Program-made: the position numbers and the translations under genes
Shown here: positions 56,886 to 64,000 of the stretch, piece by piece
Position numbering within the stretch: position 1 is the stretch's first letter
Layout: each line of letters begins with the position of its first letter
Origin: Pyrinomonadaceae bacterium
GTDB taxonomy: Bacteria > Acidobacteriota > Blastocatellia > Pyrinomonadales > Pyrinomonadaceae
Assembly (NCBI GenBank): GCA_021228405.1
Contig: JAJQRF010000005.1
Coordinates: 62,001 to 126,000 of the forward strand
Length of the DNA stretch: 64,000 nt
Reading direction: 5' to 3'
Notes under the pieces: model-generated
The model's input: the letters and a program-made list of their open reading frames with translations, nothing else
Database searches by the model: none
What the model was told of the DNA's origin: nothing

Positions 56886-57536
56886 TCCGGCGCGGTCAGT
56901 GTCCGAAAGAGAACTTTAAAAACACGAACAAAATCTGATTCAGTAGGAGAGCAGGATTTCAATCTGCACTCCGATTTCTCTTTTGATACGCAGGTTAAAA
57001 CGCGATCATTTCATTCAGCTTCATCCGCACCGTAAATCACACGCGGGCTTTTTTGGCTTCGCGGAAAGCCTTTTCAAGCAAATTGAAGAAATTGCGATAA
57101 AATTCCGGCATTTTCGCATTAAAATCATACATTTTTAAGCCGAAAACGTCAGTCCGCTTGATTTGAACGCGAGTCCGCAGAGTTTGCACGTTAGTCCGCT
57201 CGATTTGAAGCTTAGTCCGCTCGATTTTTCATTAGGTGCGCATTATTAAAACCTCAGTATGATTAATAAATATTATGTCCGCTGACTCGAAACATTAGTC
57301 CGCAAAAAAATGAGGTCAGTCCGCACATTATAAAGGTCAGTCCGCAAGGTTTGAAGCCCAGTCCGCACGCTCGAAATGTTAGTCCGCATCTTTTGAAGTG
57401 AAGTTTGAAGCCTTTGAAAACGGATTTTTGTCTAAGTTGGGCGGGTTTGGAAGGTCATTTTGATGATCTTTGCGGATCGCCTCGAAATTTTTATCGATTT
57501 CGGCGCGATCCGCTTTTATTTTTCGTTCGTGCGCGG
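56886..57536. other. 0.65-kb gene-free convergent gap
   Basis: Apart from the 21-bp array 4 (57151-57400) I see no gene, terminator with T-run or other repeat. Permease genes that would normally follow a BMP-type ABC ATPase are absent here. Confidence 0.7.
57151..57415. repeat. 21-bp-periodic array 4 (AGTCCGC anchor)
   Basis: AGTCCGC or a close variant at 57151, 57172, 57193, 57214, 57235 (variant), 57256 (variant), 57276 (shift by 1), 57297, 57318, 57339, 57360 and 57381, plus a weak unit at 57402. All steps except one pair are exactly 21 bp. The variable half is often GATTTGAA. A minus-strand frame in part of it reads heptapeptides (SSGLTFK). It lies between two convergent genes. Confidence 0.85.
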
Positions 57537-59054
57537 TCAGCCGACGGCGGTTTCGTGTCTGCCGCCCGTCATAAACAAGCCGATCTCTTCGTTCGAGGTC
57601 GTTTTCGGGTTTACTTCGGCGACGAACTGACCCTTGTAAATTATCAGAAGTCTGTCCGCCAGCGCGGTGATCTCTTCGAGTTCGGCGGAAACGAGTAGAA
57701 CCGCCGTGCCCGCATCGCGCAGGGCGATGAGTTTACGATGGATGAATTCGATCGCCCCGATGTCAACGCCGCGCGTCGGCTGTGAAACGAGCAAAAGCTT
57801 CGGGTGGAGTTCAAATTCCCTGCCGATAATGAGTTTCTGCTGATTTCCGCCCGAAAGCGACTTCGCGGCAAGTTCGGGTTTCGGCGGGCGCACGTCGAAA
57901 TTCCTGATGATCTCGCGCGTCCGGCTTTCGATGGCGGAAGAATTGAGAAACCCGCCCGACGAAACCGGCGGACGGTAATGCACGCCGAGAATCGTGTTCT
58001 CTTCAAGGTCGGAATCGAGCAGAAGCCCGCGTTTGTGGCGGTCTTCGGGGATATGCGCGATGCCGAGTTCCTTGCGCTGACGCGCCGTTTTGCCCGAAAT
58101 GTCGCTACCGAACAATCTCACGCTTCCCGACAGTTTCGAGGAAGGAATCAGCCCCGCGATCGCCTCGATAACCTCGGTTTGCCCGTTCCCTTCGATGCCC
58201 GCGATGCCGACGATCTCGCCCGCCCGCACCTCGAACGAAATATCGTTCAGCGCATCGCCGTGCTGATTCCTGCACGAAAGATTTTCGACCGTCAGAACGG
58301 GTTCCTTCGGCAGTGCCTCCGTTTTCTCGACACGCAAAAGCACGTCGCGCCCGACGATCATCCGCGCCAGATCGCGCGCATTCGTGTCCGCCGTTTTGAC
58401 GAAGCCGACATTCTTCCCGTCGCGCATCACCGTCACCTCGTCCGAGATCGCCAGAACTTCTTCGAGCTTGTGCGTGATGATGACGATGGTTTTTCCCTGA
58501 TCGCGCATCCGCCGCAAAATATTAAAGAAATCTTCGACTTCCTGCGGTGTCAGCACGGCGGTCGGTTCGTCCAGGATCAGAAGTTCGGCGTTGCGGTAGA
58601 GAGCCTTGAGAAGCTCGACGCGCTGTTGTGCGCCGACCGATAAATCTTCGATCAACGCCTTCGGCGAAACGCCGAGCCGCAGTTCGTTGGAAAGCGCAAG
58701 CACGTCGGCGTTCGCCTTTTTCCAATCGATCGCGGCAGGATTTCCGCCTTCCGCGCCGAGGATGATATTCTCGCCGACCGTCATTGTGTCAACGAGCATA
58801 AAATGCTGATGCACCATCCCGATTCCTAAGCGAATCGCGTCCTGCGGCGTTTTGATCGAAACGGGTTTCCCGTCCACGAGAATCTCGCCCGAATCGGCAT
58901 TGTAAAAGCCGTAAGCGATGCGCATAATGGTCGATTTCCCCGCGCCGTTTTCCCCGACGATCGCGTGGATCGTGCCTTTCTGAATCTTGATCGAAACGTC
59001 GTTATTCGCCACGACCGTTCCGAATGTTTTGGTTATGTTTCTGAGTTCAAGCAT
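57537..59054 (-). CDS. ABC transporter ATP-binding protein, BMP/nucleoside type
   Basis: A 505-residue duplicated ATPase of the YufO/RbsA-like group that works with BMP-family lipoproteins to import nucleosides. The first domain has a normal Walker A (GENGAGKST) and signature [10 protein letters not shown]. In the second domain Walker A is degenerate (GIEGNGQTE) and the signature is [14 protein letters not shown], as is usual in this family. The operon carries thymidine phosphorylase and a BMP lipoprotein upstream. The two permease genes expected downstream are missing, and the transcript ends at a repeat-filled gap, so the permeases must be elsewhere or lost. Confidence 0.9.
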   Translation of the reverse strand: MLELRNITKTFGTVVANNDVSIKIQKGTIHAIVGENGAGKSTIMRIAYGFYNADSGEILVDGKPVSIKTPQDAIRLGIGMVHQHFMLVDTMTVGENIILGAEGGNPAAIDWKKANADVLALSNELRLGVSPKALIEDLSVGAQQRVELLKALYRNAELLILDEPTAVLTPQEVEDFFNILRRMRDQGKTIVIITHKLEEVLAISDEVTVMRDGKNVGFVKTADTNARDLARMIVGRDVLLRVEKTEALPKEPVLTVENLSCRNQHGDALNDISFEVRAGEIVGIAGIEGNGQTEVIEAIAGLIPSSKLSGSVRLFGSDISGKTARQRKELGIAHIPEDRHKRGLLLDSDLEENTILGVHYRPPVSSGGFLNSSAIESRTREIIRNFDVRPPKPELAAKSLSGGNQQKLIIGREFELHPKLLLVSQPTRGVDIGAIEFIHRKLIALRDAGTAVLLVSAELEEITALADRLLIIYKGQFVAEVNPKTTSNEEIGLFMTGGRHETAVG

Positions 59055-59057
59055 TTT

Positions 59058-59085
59058 TAATTTGTTAGTTGTTCGTTGTTGTTTT
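59058..59085. repeat. Heptanucleotide units at the end of the four-helix-bundle gene
   Basis: Read on the minus strand the end of the gene is AACAACG-AACAACT-AACAAAT, 7-bp units that encode the C-terminal Thr/Asn run and contain the stop codon TAA. Confidence 0.6.
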
Positions 59086-59451
59086 GCGCTTGGCGGTTTC
59101 GATTGAATTTATATAGGCGTTTAGTTTCGGGGCTAATTCGTCCATAATCGGTTTTAACTTCTCAATTTCTTCTTTTGTTAATAAATTTCGCTTGAAAGCG
59201 CGGCGCAACCAGTGTTTCGTTTCGTTCAGCGAACCTCGTGCAATATAACCGAATCTTTTATTATCCTGATAACTGAACCTGCCCGTTCCTTCCGCAATAT
59301 TTGCGCCGATGCTGTCTGCCGACCTGACGATTTGCTTACCAGCCGTGTCTTTGTTGAAATTATCCCAACGAATTGAGATTTCCCAGATTAAATCAGCCAA
59401 CTCTTCCGATAACTGATAAACTCTCAAATTTTCAAAATTCGTCTTTTCCAT
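59065..59451 (-). CDS. Four-helix-bundle protein (S23 / rRNA-intervening-sequence type)
   Basis: A 128-residue helical protein matching the family annotated four helix bundle protein or S23 ribosomal protein ([60 protein letters not shown]). The conserved GSLNET and ANIAEG segments are clear. Members were first seen inside 23S rRNA intervening sequences of Leptospira and Coxiella, but are also common in chromosomes next to genes of many kinds. Here it is inserted between the BMP lipoprotein gene and the ABC ATPase gene of one operon, and heptanucleotide units flank it on both sides. Confidence 0.88.
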   Translation of the reverse strand: MEKTNFENLRVYQLSEELADLIWEISIRWDNFNKDTAGKQIVRSADSIGANIAEGTGRFSYQDNKRFGYIARGSLNETKHWLRRAFKRNLLTKEEIEKLKPIMDELAPKLNAYINSIETAKRKTTTNN

Positions 59452-59454
59452 ATC

Positions 59455-59595
59455 ATTTGTTGGTTGTTCGTCGTTAGTTGTTCGTTGTTGGTTGTTTATT
59501 TCTAAGAACTCGTTACAAATCTCAAGTCGATTATATTCAAGCTACAACGCAATCAAACAATGCAACGAACCACGAACAACTAACCACGAACAATA
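59455..59595. repeat. Heptanucleotide array H6, two inverted arms
   Basis: Left arm: GTTGTTC, GTCGTTA, GTTGTTC, GTTGTTG, GTTGTTT from about 59463 to 59500. Right arm: complementary AACGAACC, ACGAACAAC, TAACCACGAA from about 59560 to 59595. It lies between the start of the four-helix-bundle gene and the stop of the BMP gene (59596). The sequence resembles H1 at 16.4 kb. Confidence 0.8.
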
Positions 59596-60645
59596 TCATT
59601 TCGCCATTGCGTCCGTGACTTTGATCTCGCCGGCAACGATTTTCTTTTTGGAATCTTCGACCTTCGTTATAACTTCCTGCGGAATGAGCGGTTTATTGAA
59701 ATCGTCCAGCGAATAAGCAACACCGTCCTTGTCCAATCCGAAAACGTGAAAACCACCCTGGAATTTATTATTCAAAACTTCATTGACGACATCGTAAACG
59801 GCGTTGTCGACGCGTTTGACCATCGAGGTCAGCACGAAGCCGGGTTTTACGCCGTTTTGATTCGAGTCAACGCCGATGACGAATTTGTTGGCTTCGTTCG
59901 TCTGCGGATTTTTGCCGTATTGCTCGACCGCGTCGAATGCACCCAGTCCCGAATTTCCCGCCGCCGTAAAGATCACGTCCGCCCCCTGATCGATCTGCGA
60001 AAGCGCAAGTTCTTTGCCTTTGCCCGGATTGTTCCACGCGGCATCGGTCACGCCGACATAATTCGTCAAAACCCGCGCGTTCGGGTTGACGGATTTCGCG
60101 CCTTCTTCATAACCTGTCGCAAATTTATGGATGAGCGGAATGTCCATCCCGCCGACAAACCCGAGCGTTCCCGACTTCGATTTTGCCGCCGCGATCATTC
60201 CGACCAGATACGAACCTTCGTGTTCGCGGAAAACCAACGATGCGACATTTTCGAGCGGCTTGCCGTCTTTGCCCGTAATTACGCCGTCAACGATCGCAAA
60301 TTTGATCTTTGGAAAATCGACCGCCACTTTTTGCATGATCGGTCCCTGCGCAAAACCGACCCCGACAATCAGATCGAAATCCTTTTCGGCAAAAGCCCGC
60401 ATCGCCGGTTCGATGGAAGTCGGGTTTCCCGGTTCGACATCGTAAAGACAAATTTTCAAATCTCTTTCCGCCCGCTGAACGCCTTCCCAAGCCGCAGCAT
60501 TGAACGAACGGTCGTTTTTTCCGCCGATGTCGAAAACTATCCCGACACGGATATTGCATTGTCTTTGCGCTTCGGTGCTCGTCCCGCACGAAGAAAAGAT
60601 AAATGCCGAAACAATTATCAAAAATATCCCGATTTTGCTTTTCAT
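59596..60645 (-). CDS. BMP-family nucleoside-binding lipoprotein
   Basis: A 349-residue lipoprotein with a lipobox (FIFSSC, Cys20) and the basic-membrane-protein / PnrA fold: RVGIVFDIGGKNDRSFNAAAWEG, DLIVGVGFAQG, GFVGGMDIPLIHKFATGYEEG, VIFTAAGNSGLGAFDAVE and VIGVDSNQNGVKPGFVLTSM. This family binds purine nucleosides or similar ligands and feeds an ABC importer. The lipoprotein would face the periplasm. It sits between thymidine phosphorylase and the four-helix-bundle gene. Confidence 0.9.
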   Translation of the reverse strand: MKSKIGIFLIIVSAFIFSSCGTSTEAQRQCNIRVGIVFDIGGKNDRSFNAAAWEGVQRAERDLKICLYDVEPGNPTSIEPAMRAFAEKDFDLIVGVGFAQGPIMQKVAVDFPKIKFAIVDGVITGKDGKPLENVASLVFREHEGSYLVGMIAAAKSKSGTLGFVGGMDIPLIHKFATGYEEGAKSVNPNARVLTNYVGVTDAAWNNPGKGKELALSQIDQGADVIFTAAGNSGLGAFDAVEQYGKNPQTNEANKFVIGVDSNQNGVKPGFVLTSMVKRVDNAVYDVVNEVLNNKFQGGFHVFGLDKDGVAYSLDDFNKPLIPQEVITKVEDSKKKIVAGEIKVTDAMAK

Positions 60646-60693
60646 AAATTCTAATTTGCAGATATACGCTTTTTTATTGGAACATTCCGAAAA

Positions 60694-62010
60694 TTATTGA
60701 ATAATTTCACGGATCAATTCTATTTTCTGCGGTTGCGACTCGCTTATTTTATACGCATTTTGCAATTTTTCGCTAATTGGATGCGCCTGATTTTCGTTGC
60801 GGCAAAATAAAATTCCGAGCGTTTCGCCCGAACGTATCTCATCGCCGACGTATTTCTCGCACGCGTAGCCGACTGCCGGATCGATCGCATCTTCGGCTCT
60901 CGCGCGCCCGCCACCGATCCCGACAATCGCGTTTCCAAGTGCGCAGGTATCTATTTCCGAAACGAAACCGCTTTTGTTTGCCACAATTTCAAATTTGTAA
61001 AGCGATTTGTCGAGAAGCATTTCGGGTTCGTCGCAAACTCGCGGATCGCCGCCTTGAAGTTCGATATTTTCGCGAAATTTTTCCAATGCTTTGCCCGATT
61101 CCAAACAATTTGAAATTTGCAATCTGGAATCTGAAATTGACCCTGAAACGCCGCTTAAAATCAGCATCCGCGCCGTAAGTTCGACGGCAAGTTCGAGTGT
61201 CGGGAGCATTTCGGCTTCAGCTTCGTTTCGTAAAATCCTGATACACTCGTAAACTTCCGTCGCGTTTCCGACATATTTCCCGAGCGGTTGCGACATTTCC
61301 GAAATCACGGCTTCGGTTTTCACACCGAAATTATTTCCCGTTTTTACGAGGGCTTGCGCCAGTCGTTTTGAATCTTCAAACTTCTGCATAAACGCGCCCG
61401 AACCCGTTTTCACATCCAAAACGAGCGCGTCCAAACCTTCCGCCAGTTTTTTCGACATAATCGACGCGACGATCAGCGGAATATAAGGAACGGTCGCCGT
61501 GGCATCGCGCAGGGCATAGATCGTTTTATCGGCGGGCGCGATTTTGGCGGTCTGTCCCGTCATCGCAAAACCGCATTTTTCGATGATCTCGTGAAATTTT
61601 TCGGTCGTCAGGTTGACGTTATAGCCTGAGATCGATTCGAGTTTGTCGAGCGTTCCGCCCGTGTGTCCGAGTCCGCGCCCTGAGATCATCGGCACGGCAA
61701 TGCCGCAGCAAGCCGCGAGCGGCGCGATTATCAGCGAAGTTTTGTCGCCGACACCGCCCGTCGAATGTTTGTCGGCTTTCGGCTTTCCGACCCCTGAAAA
61801 GTCGAGCGTTTCTCCCGATTCGAGCATTGCGGCGGTCAAAAAATTCTGCTCTTCTTTGTCCAGACCTCTAAGAAAGATCGCCATCAAAAGCGCGGAAATC
61901 TGGTAATTCGCCCACGTTTCATCGCAAACTCCTTTAATGAAAATATTTATCTCATCTTTGGAGAGCTTTTCGCCGTCGCGTTTTTTCTGAATTAAGTCTT
62001 GCGGTCGCAT
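60694..62010 (-). CDS. deoA: Thymidine / pyrimidine-nucleoside phosphorylase
   Basis: A 438-residue enzyme that phosphorolyses thymidine or uridine to the base and (deoxy)ribose 1-phosphate. It has the family signature SGRGLGHTGGTLDKLESISGY, KHSTGGVGDKTSLIIAPLAA and DVKTGSGAFM. Length is normal for DeoA/Pdp. It is the first gene of an operon with a nucleoside-binding protein and an ABC ATPase, which supports nucleoside import followed by salvage or use as carbon source. Confidence 0.93.
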   Translation of the reverse strand: MRPQDLIQKKRDGEKLSKDEINIFIKGVCDETWANYQISALLMAIFLRGLDKEEQNFLTAAMLESGETLDFSGVGKPKADKHSTGGVGDKTSLIIAPLAACCGIAVPMISGRGLGHTGGTLDKLESISGYNVNLTTEKFHEIIEKCGFAMTGQTAKIAPADKTIYALRDATATVPYIPLIVASIMSKKLAEGLDALVLDVKTGSGAFMQKFEDSKRLAQALVKTGNNFGVKTEAVISEMSQPLGKYVGNATEVYECIRILRNEAEAEMLPTLELAVELTARMLILSGVSGSISDSRLQISNCLESGKALEKFRENIELQGGDPRVCDEPEMLLDKSLYKFEIVANKSGFVSEIDTCALGNAIVGIGGGRARAEDAIDPAVGYACEKYVGDEIRSGETLGILFCRNENQAHPISEKLQNAYKISESQPQKIELIREIIQ

Positions 62011-62192
62011 CGGTTTAACTTTATCAAATTTTAGATTTTTTCACCCTATTTTTTTGCCGTAGCGAAAAAGTGCGCCAACCAATAGCGAACTTCGTGCAAC
62101 TTAATTGACAGGCAATGATGATAATTTCAGTTAAATTTTCCCTGAGAAAATTCTTTCTTTTTTCGGCTTAATCAGCCATAATATATTTTGTT

Positions 62193-62738
62193 ATGAGAAG
62201 TAAAACAATTCTATCAATCGCCGCTTTTATTGTCGCTTTCGGATTTTCAGTTTTTCTGGCAAGTCTTTTTATGACAAAACCGCTGCAAACGGTTTTCGTA
62301 TCGAGCGATTACGGTTCGCGTCCGACCTCTTGTTTCAAAGAACGTTTTATGTCGCGCGAAGCCCGTTCGATCTCTGCCTTTCTGCGTCAGGACATTAGCA
62401 ACGGACGAGAGAGAGATCGGGACATATATAAATTAAGGGTCGGAACCCGCACGCCTTTCGGCGAAACTGCCTTTGACGATTATGCCGTTATTATCGATGA
62501 ATATGTCAATGAGGCGAACAATCTGAACGCAAACGATCTGCCGCAGGATTTTCAGGAAAAATGGGAAAAACATTTGAAAGCCTGGCAGGATTATGCGGAG
62601 TTTTTGAATGACCTGAAAGGCGAAAACGTAAAATCTTCGGAAAGAATTCTCCGTCAGGATGGTCAATTCAACAAAGAAATCGACGCAACGTGGTATGAAG
62701 TTTTAAGAGTCGGCAAAACCTACGGCGCAAACAATTAA
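62193..62738 (+). CDS. Membrane-anchored or secreted protein, unknown
   Basis: A 181-residue protein. The N-terminus has a hydrophobic segment (ILSIAAFIVAFGFSVFLASLF) that may be an uncleaved anchor. The rest is hydrophilic and mostly helical (EKWEKHLKAWQDYAEFLNDL), with one Cys (near 47) and the block RTPFGETAFDDYAVIIDEYV. No family recognised. It is followed by the 21-bp array 5. Confidence 0.7.
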   Translation: MRSKTILSIAAFIVAFGFSVFLASLFMTKPLQTVFVSSDYGSRPTSCFKERFMSREARSISAFLRQDISNGRERDRDIYKLRVGTRTPFGETAFDDYAVIIDEYVNEANNLNANDLPQDFQEKWEKHLKAWQDYAEFLNDLKGENVKSSERILRQDGQFNKEIDATWYEVLRVGKTYGANN

Positions 62739-62761
62739 TAAGTAAAACTCAAATTAAACGG

Positions 62762-62795
62762 AAAACGTCTGCGCTAGATTCGCGGACGTTTTTCT
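62762..62795 (+). terminator. Probable terminator of the 62.2-kb gene
   Basis: AAACGTCTGCGC, a short loop, then GCGGACGTTTTTCTTT. The stem has mismatches but is followed by a T-rich tail, 24 nt past the stop codon. Confidence 0.6.
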
Positions 62796-62817
62796 TTGGG
62801 AAATTTCGACTTTTTTT

Positions 62818-63107
62818 GTCGCAAATTTTTATTTTTTTGGCACAAATTTTCTTTTTTTTGGCACATTTTTTTTCCGAATTGGCACAAAATTTTAAATTTT
62901 GTGCCAATTCAGCAATTTTTTTGGCACATTTTTTTTCTAAAGTGGCACATTTTTCTTCTAAAGTGGCAGAAATTTTCTTTTTTTTGGCACAAAATTTAAA
63001 ATTTTGTGCCACTTTTTCTCTAACATTGGCACAAAAAAAGTAATTTTGTGCCAATTATTTTAAATATTGTGCAGAAATTTTAGTTTTTTGTGCAGAAAAA
63101 ATTTCTT
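62818..63107. repeat. 21-bp-periodic array 5 (GGCACA anchor)
   Basis: GGCACA or GGCAGA at 62839, 62860, 62881, 62923, 62944, 62965, 62986 and 63028, with steps of 21 or 42 bp. At the skipped positions (62902, 63007) and further on (63049, 63069, 63090) the inverted GTGCC / GTGCAG occurs in register. So the period is kept while the unit flips, producing hairpins such as GGCACAAAATTT / AAATTTTGTGCC. About 14 units. A minus-strand frame reads heptapeptides (KKKKICA). Confidence 0.85.
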
Positions 63108-63161
63108 ACAGTTCAAATAATTTTCCCATAAACTATTAAATAACAAGCAGTTTGAGCGAAA

Positions 63162-63234
63162 AATGTTCAGAGTTCAAACTTTAGTTTGAATATTTAAGCA
63201 AAATTCAAGATAAATCTTGAACTGCGGAACGCGT
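63162..63234 (+). repeat. Dispersed repeat R1, copy 3
   Basis: AGAGTTCAAACTTTAGTTTG, AATATTTAAGCAAAATTCAA, GATAAATCTTGAACTGCGGA, ACGCGTTTG. It closely matches the copies at 10092-10158 (inverted) and 34208-34265. Confidence 0.75.
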
Positions 63235-63407
63235 TTGCGTAACTTCAAAATATCAATTGATTATAAAATGACTTTTTTAGGCGATTTTAGTGTAAGTAAA
63301 AGTTAAAACTTGAAATTTAAGGGTTGAAAACAGAGAGATTTTGAATTAATTAATCGGAGAATGTGACGAAGAAAAGAAAAATGGATAACAAATAACTTTT
63401 CGCTCAA

Positions 63408-63884
63408 CTAAATTCTTTGCAAAAGCACGACTGCTTCCGTTTTGATCGCTTGCAGATTTCCGACGGCATCGACTTTTTCGCCGGTCTTTGCCTTGATCGA
63501 AACCGAATCGATCCCGACTTCGAGCGCAACGGCTAATTTCTCGCGCATTGCTTCGATATGCGGGCGCAGTTTCGGCTGTTCGAGATTGATGACCGTATCG
63601 ACGTTGCCGACCGAAAAGCCTTTTTCCTTCATCATCCGCACGGCTTCGCGCAGAAAAACGAAACTGTCCGCATTTTTCCAACGTTCGTCCTTGTCCGAAA
63701 AATGCGCGCCGATGTCGCCGAGCGCAAGCGCGCCGAGAATGGCATCGGTGATCGCGTGCGTGAGCGCGTCGGCATCGGAATGTCCGACCGCGCCGAGGTT
63801 TGAGGGAATTTCGACTCCGCCGAGAATTAATTTTCTGCCTTCTTCGAGCCTGTGAATGTCGTTTCCGAAACCGATTCTGAACAT
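63408..63884 (-). CDS. ispF: 2-C-methyl-D-erythritol 2,4-cyclodiphosphate synthase
   Basis: A 158-residue enzyme of the MEP isoprenoid pathway that forms the cyclic diphosphate from CDP-ME 2-phosphate. Zinc ligands Asp9 and His11 are in GFGNDIHRLEEG, the third His is in GHSDADALTHAI, and AKTGEKVDAVG lies near the C-terminus. The length is normal. It follows the ispD gene with a 4-nt gap, as in many bacteria. Confidence 0.95.
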   Translation of the reverse strand: MFRIGFGNDIHRLEEGRKLILGGVEIPSNLGAVGHSDADALTHAITDAILGALALGDIGAHFSDKDERWKNADSFVFLREAVRMMKEKGFSVGNVDTVINLEQPKLRPHIEAMREKLAVALEVGIDSVSIKAKTGEKVDAVGNLQAIKTEAVVLLQRI

Positions 63885-63888
63885 AGAT

Positions 63889-64000
63889 TTAGTCTTTCAA
63901 TAAATTTTCCGCTAACGCAAAATCCTCGCGGGTCGTGATCTTAATATTTTTCGCGCTTCCGTCAACGAATCCGATCTCAAAACCCGCTTTTTCGACCAGA
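63889..64000 (-). CDS. ispD: 2-C-methyl-D-erythritol 4-phosphate cytidylyltransferase, 5' part outside window
   Basis: The last 36 codons are in the window; the gene begins beyond the right edge. The end reads FVDGSAKNIKITTREDFALA, which matches the conserved N-I-K-I-T-T-x-E-D C-terminal motif of IspD. IspD makes CDP-methylerythritol, two steps before IspF. Stop codon TAA at 63889-63891. Confidence 0.88.
   Translation of the reverse strand, partial: LVEKAGFEIGFVDGSAKNIKITTREDFALAENLLKD

Larger units (their letters stand above)
62739..63407. other. 0.67-kb gene-free convergent gap
   Basis: Contains a short stem (AAACGTCTGCGC / GCGGACGTTTTTC, 62762-62795) that can terminate the previous gene, the 21-bp array 5, and dispersed repeat R1 copy 3. 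No gene seen. Confidence 0.7.

Noticed and set aside
62749-63054. A Lys/Cys-rich 101-codon minus-strand frame over array 5
   Set aside because: Heptad artefact of the GGCACA repeat, with no start site.
10266-63107. CRISPR arrays
   Set aside because: The arrays have contiguous degenerate units of 21 bp, no constant repeat with unique spacers, and no cas genes in the window.
1-64000. tRNA, rRNA, tmRNA, RNase P or SRP RNA genes
   Set aside because: I looked in all gaps for T-loop-like sequences and long conserved structures and found none that convinced me. A covariance-model scan would be needed to exclude them.

Overview
The window reads as a chromosomal segment of a Gram-negative bacterium with moderate GC. 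It is most likely an acidobacterium of the Blastocatellia / Pyrinomonas type. That assignment is an inference from gene content: a TonB-dependent receptor with an N-terminal carboxypeptidase-regulatory domain, secreted proteins with proprotein-convertase-like and carboxypeptidase-regulatory domains, an ElbD-like ether-lipid megaenzyme, an amphi-Trp protein, and many solitary secreted hydrolases. I saw no rRNA, tRNA, phage or transposase gene.

Layout. 0-9 kb: a secreted protein cut by the left edge, the receptor, a four-gene operon (uracil-DNA glycosylase, secreted protein, Spx/ArsC-like protein, YgfZ-like protein), then Mrp and an IscA-type Fe-S carrier. 9-18 kb: a zinc-ribbon membrane protein, an NlpC/P60 hydrolase, a P-domain secreted protein, a tight operon (CDP-alcohol phosphatidyltransferase, PGPGW protein, DUF3592-like protein, biotin carboxylase), greA and pfkA. 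18-31 kb: rRNA methyltransferase, S41 protease, glycosyltransferase, pdxJ, S9 peptidase, a heptad coiled-coil protein, a serine hydrolase, an APC permease, a beta-flower repeat protein and an epimerase. 31-34 kb: a Roco GTPase (LRR-Roc-COR) coupled to a small partner that shares a duplicated motif with it. 35-48 kb: M16 peptidase, GH47 mannosidase translationally coupled to a 1467-residue reductase-ligase-ACP-acyltransferase, a BglII/BstYI-type restriction-modification pair, a LarA-family protein and a lipoprotein. 48-56 kb: PIN/Phd toxin-antitoxin, M28 peptidase and HAD phosphatase, TPR lipoprotein, coaD, aminotransferase, SemiSWEET, amphi-Trp, and a two-gene unit with a solitary DnaB-like ATPase. 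57-64 kb: a nucleoside-uptake operon (thymidine phosphorylase, BMP lipoprotein, inserted four-helix-bundle gene, ABC ATPase without permeases), a hypothetical gene, and ispF/ispD.

The most unusual feature is non-coding. Five intergenic regions hold arrays whose anchor motif recurs every 21 bp (about 8 to 14 units each) with five unrelated sequences. Several other gaps hold 7-bp tandem arrays in two inverted arms, and many of these begin at or inside the stop codon of a gene. Seven is coprime with three, so a 7-bp array places the same triplet in all three frames. Twenty-one is a multiple of three, so a 21-bp array keeps one frame and reads as heptapeptide repeats. A coding gene at 26.9-27.3 kb has the same 21/42-bp period. 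This pattern does not fit a repeat class I can name.

A second result comes from site counting by eye. The window has several hundred GATC sites, but I found no RGATCY site. YGATCY, RGATCR and YGATCR are all common. This fits the BglII/BstYI-type restriction pair at 44.3-46.0 kb and suggests the system is active and long-standing.
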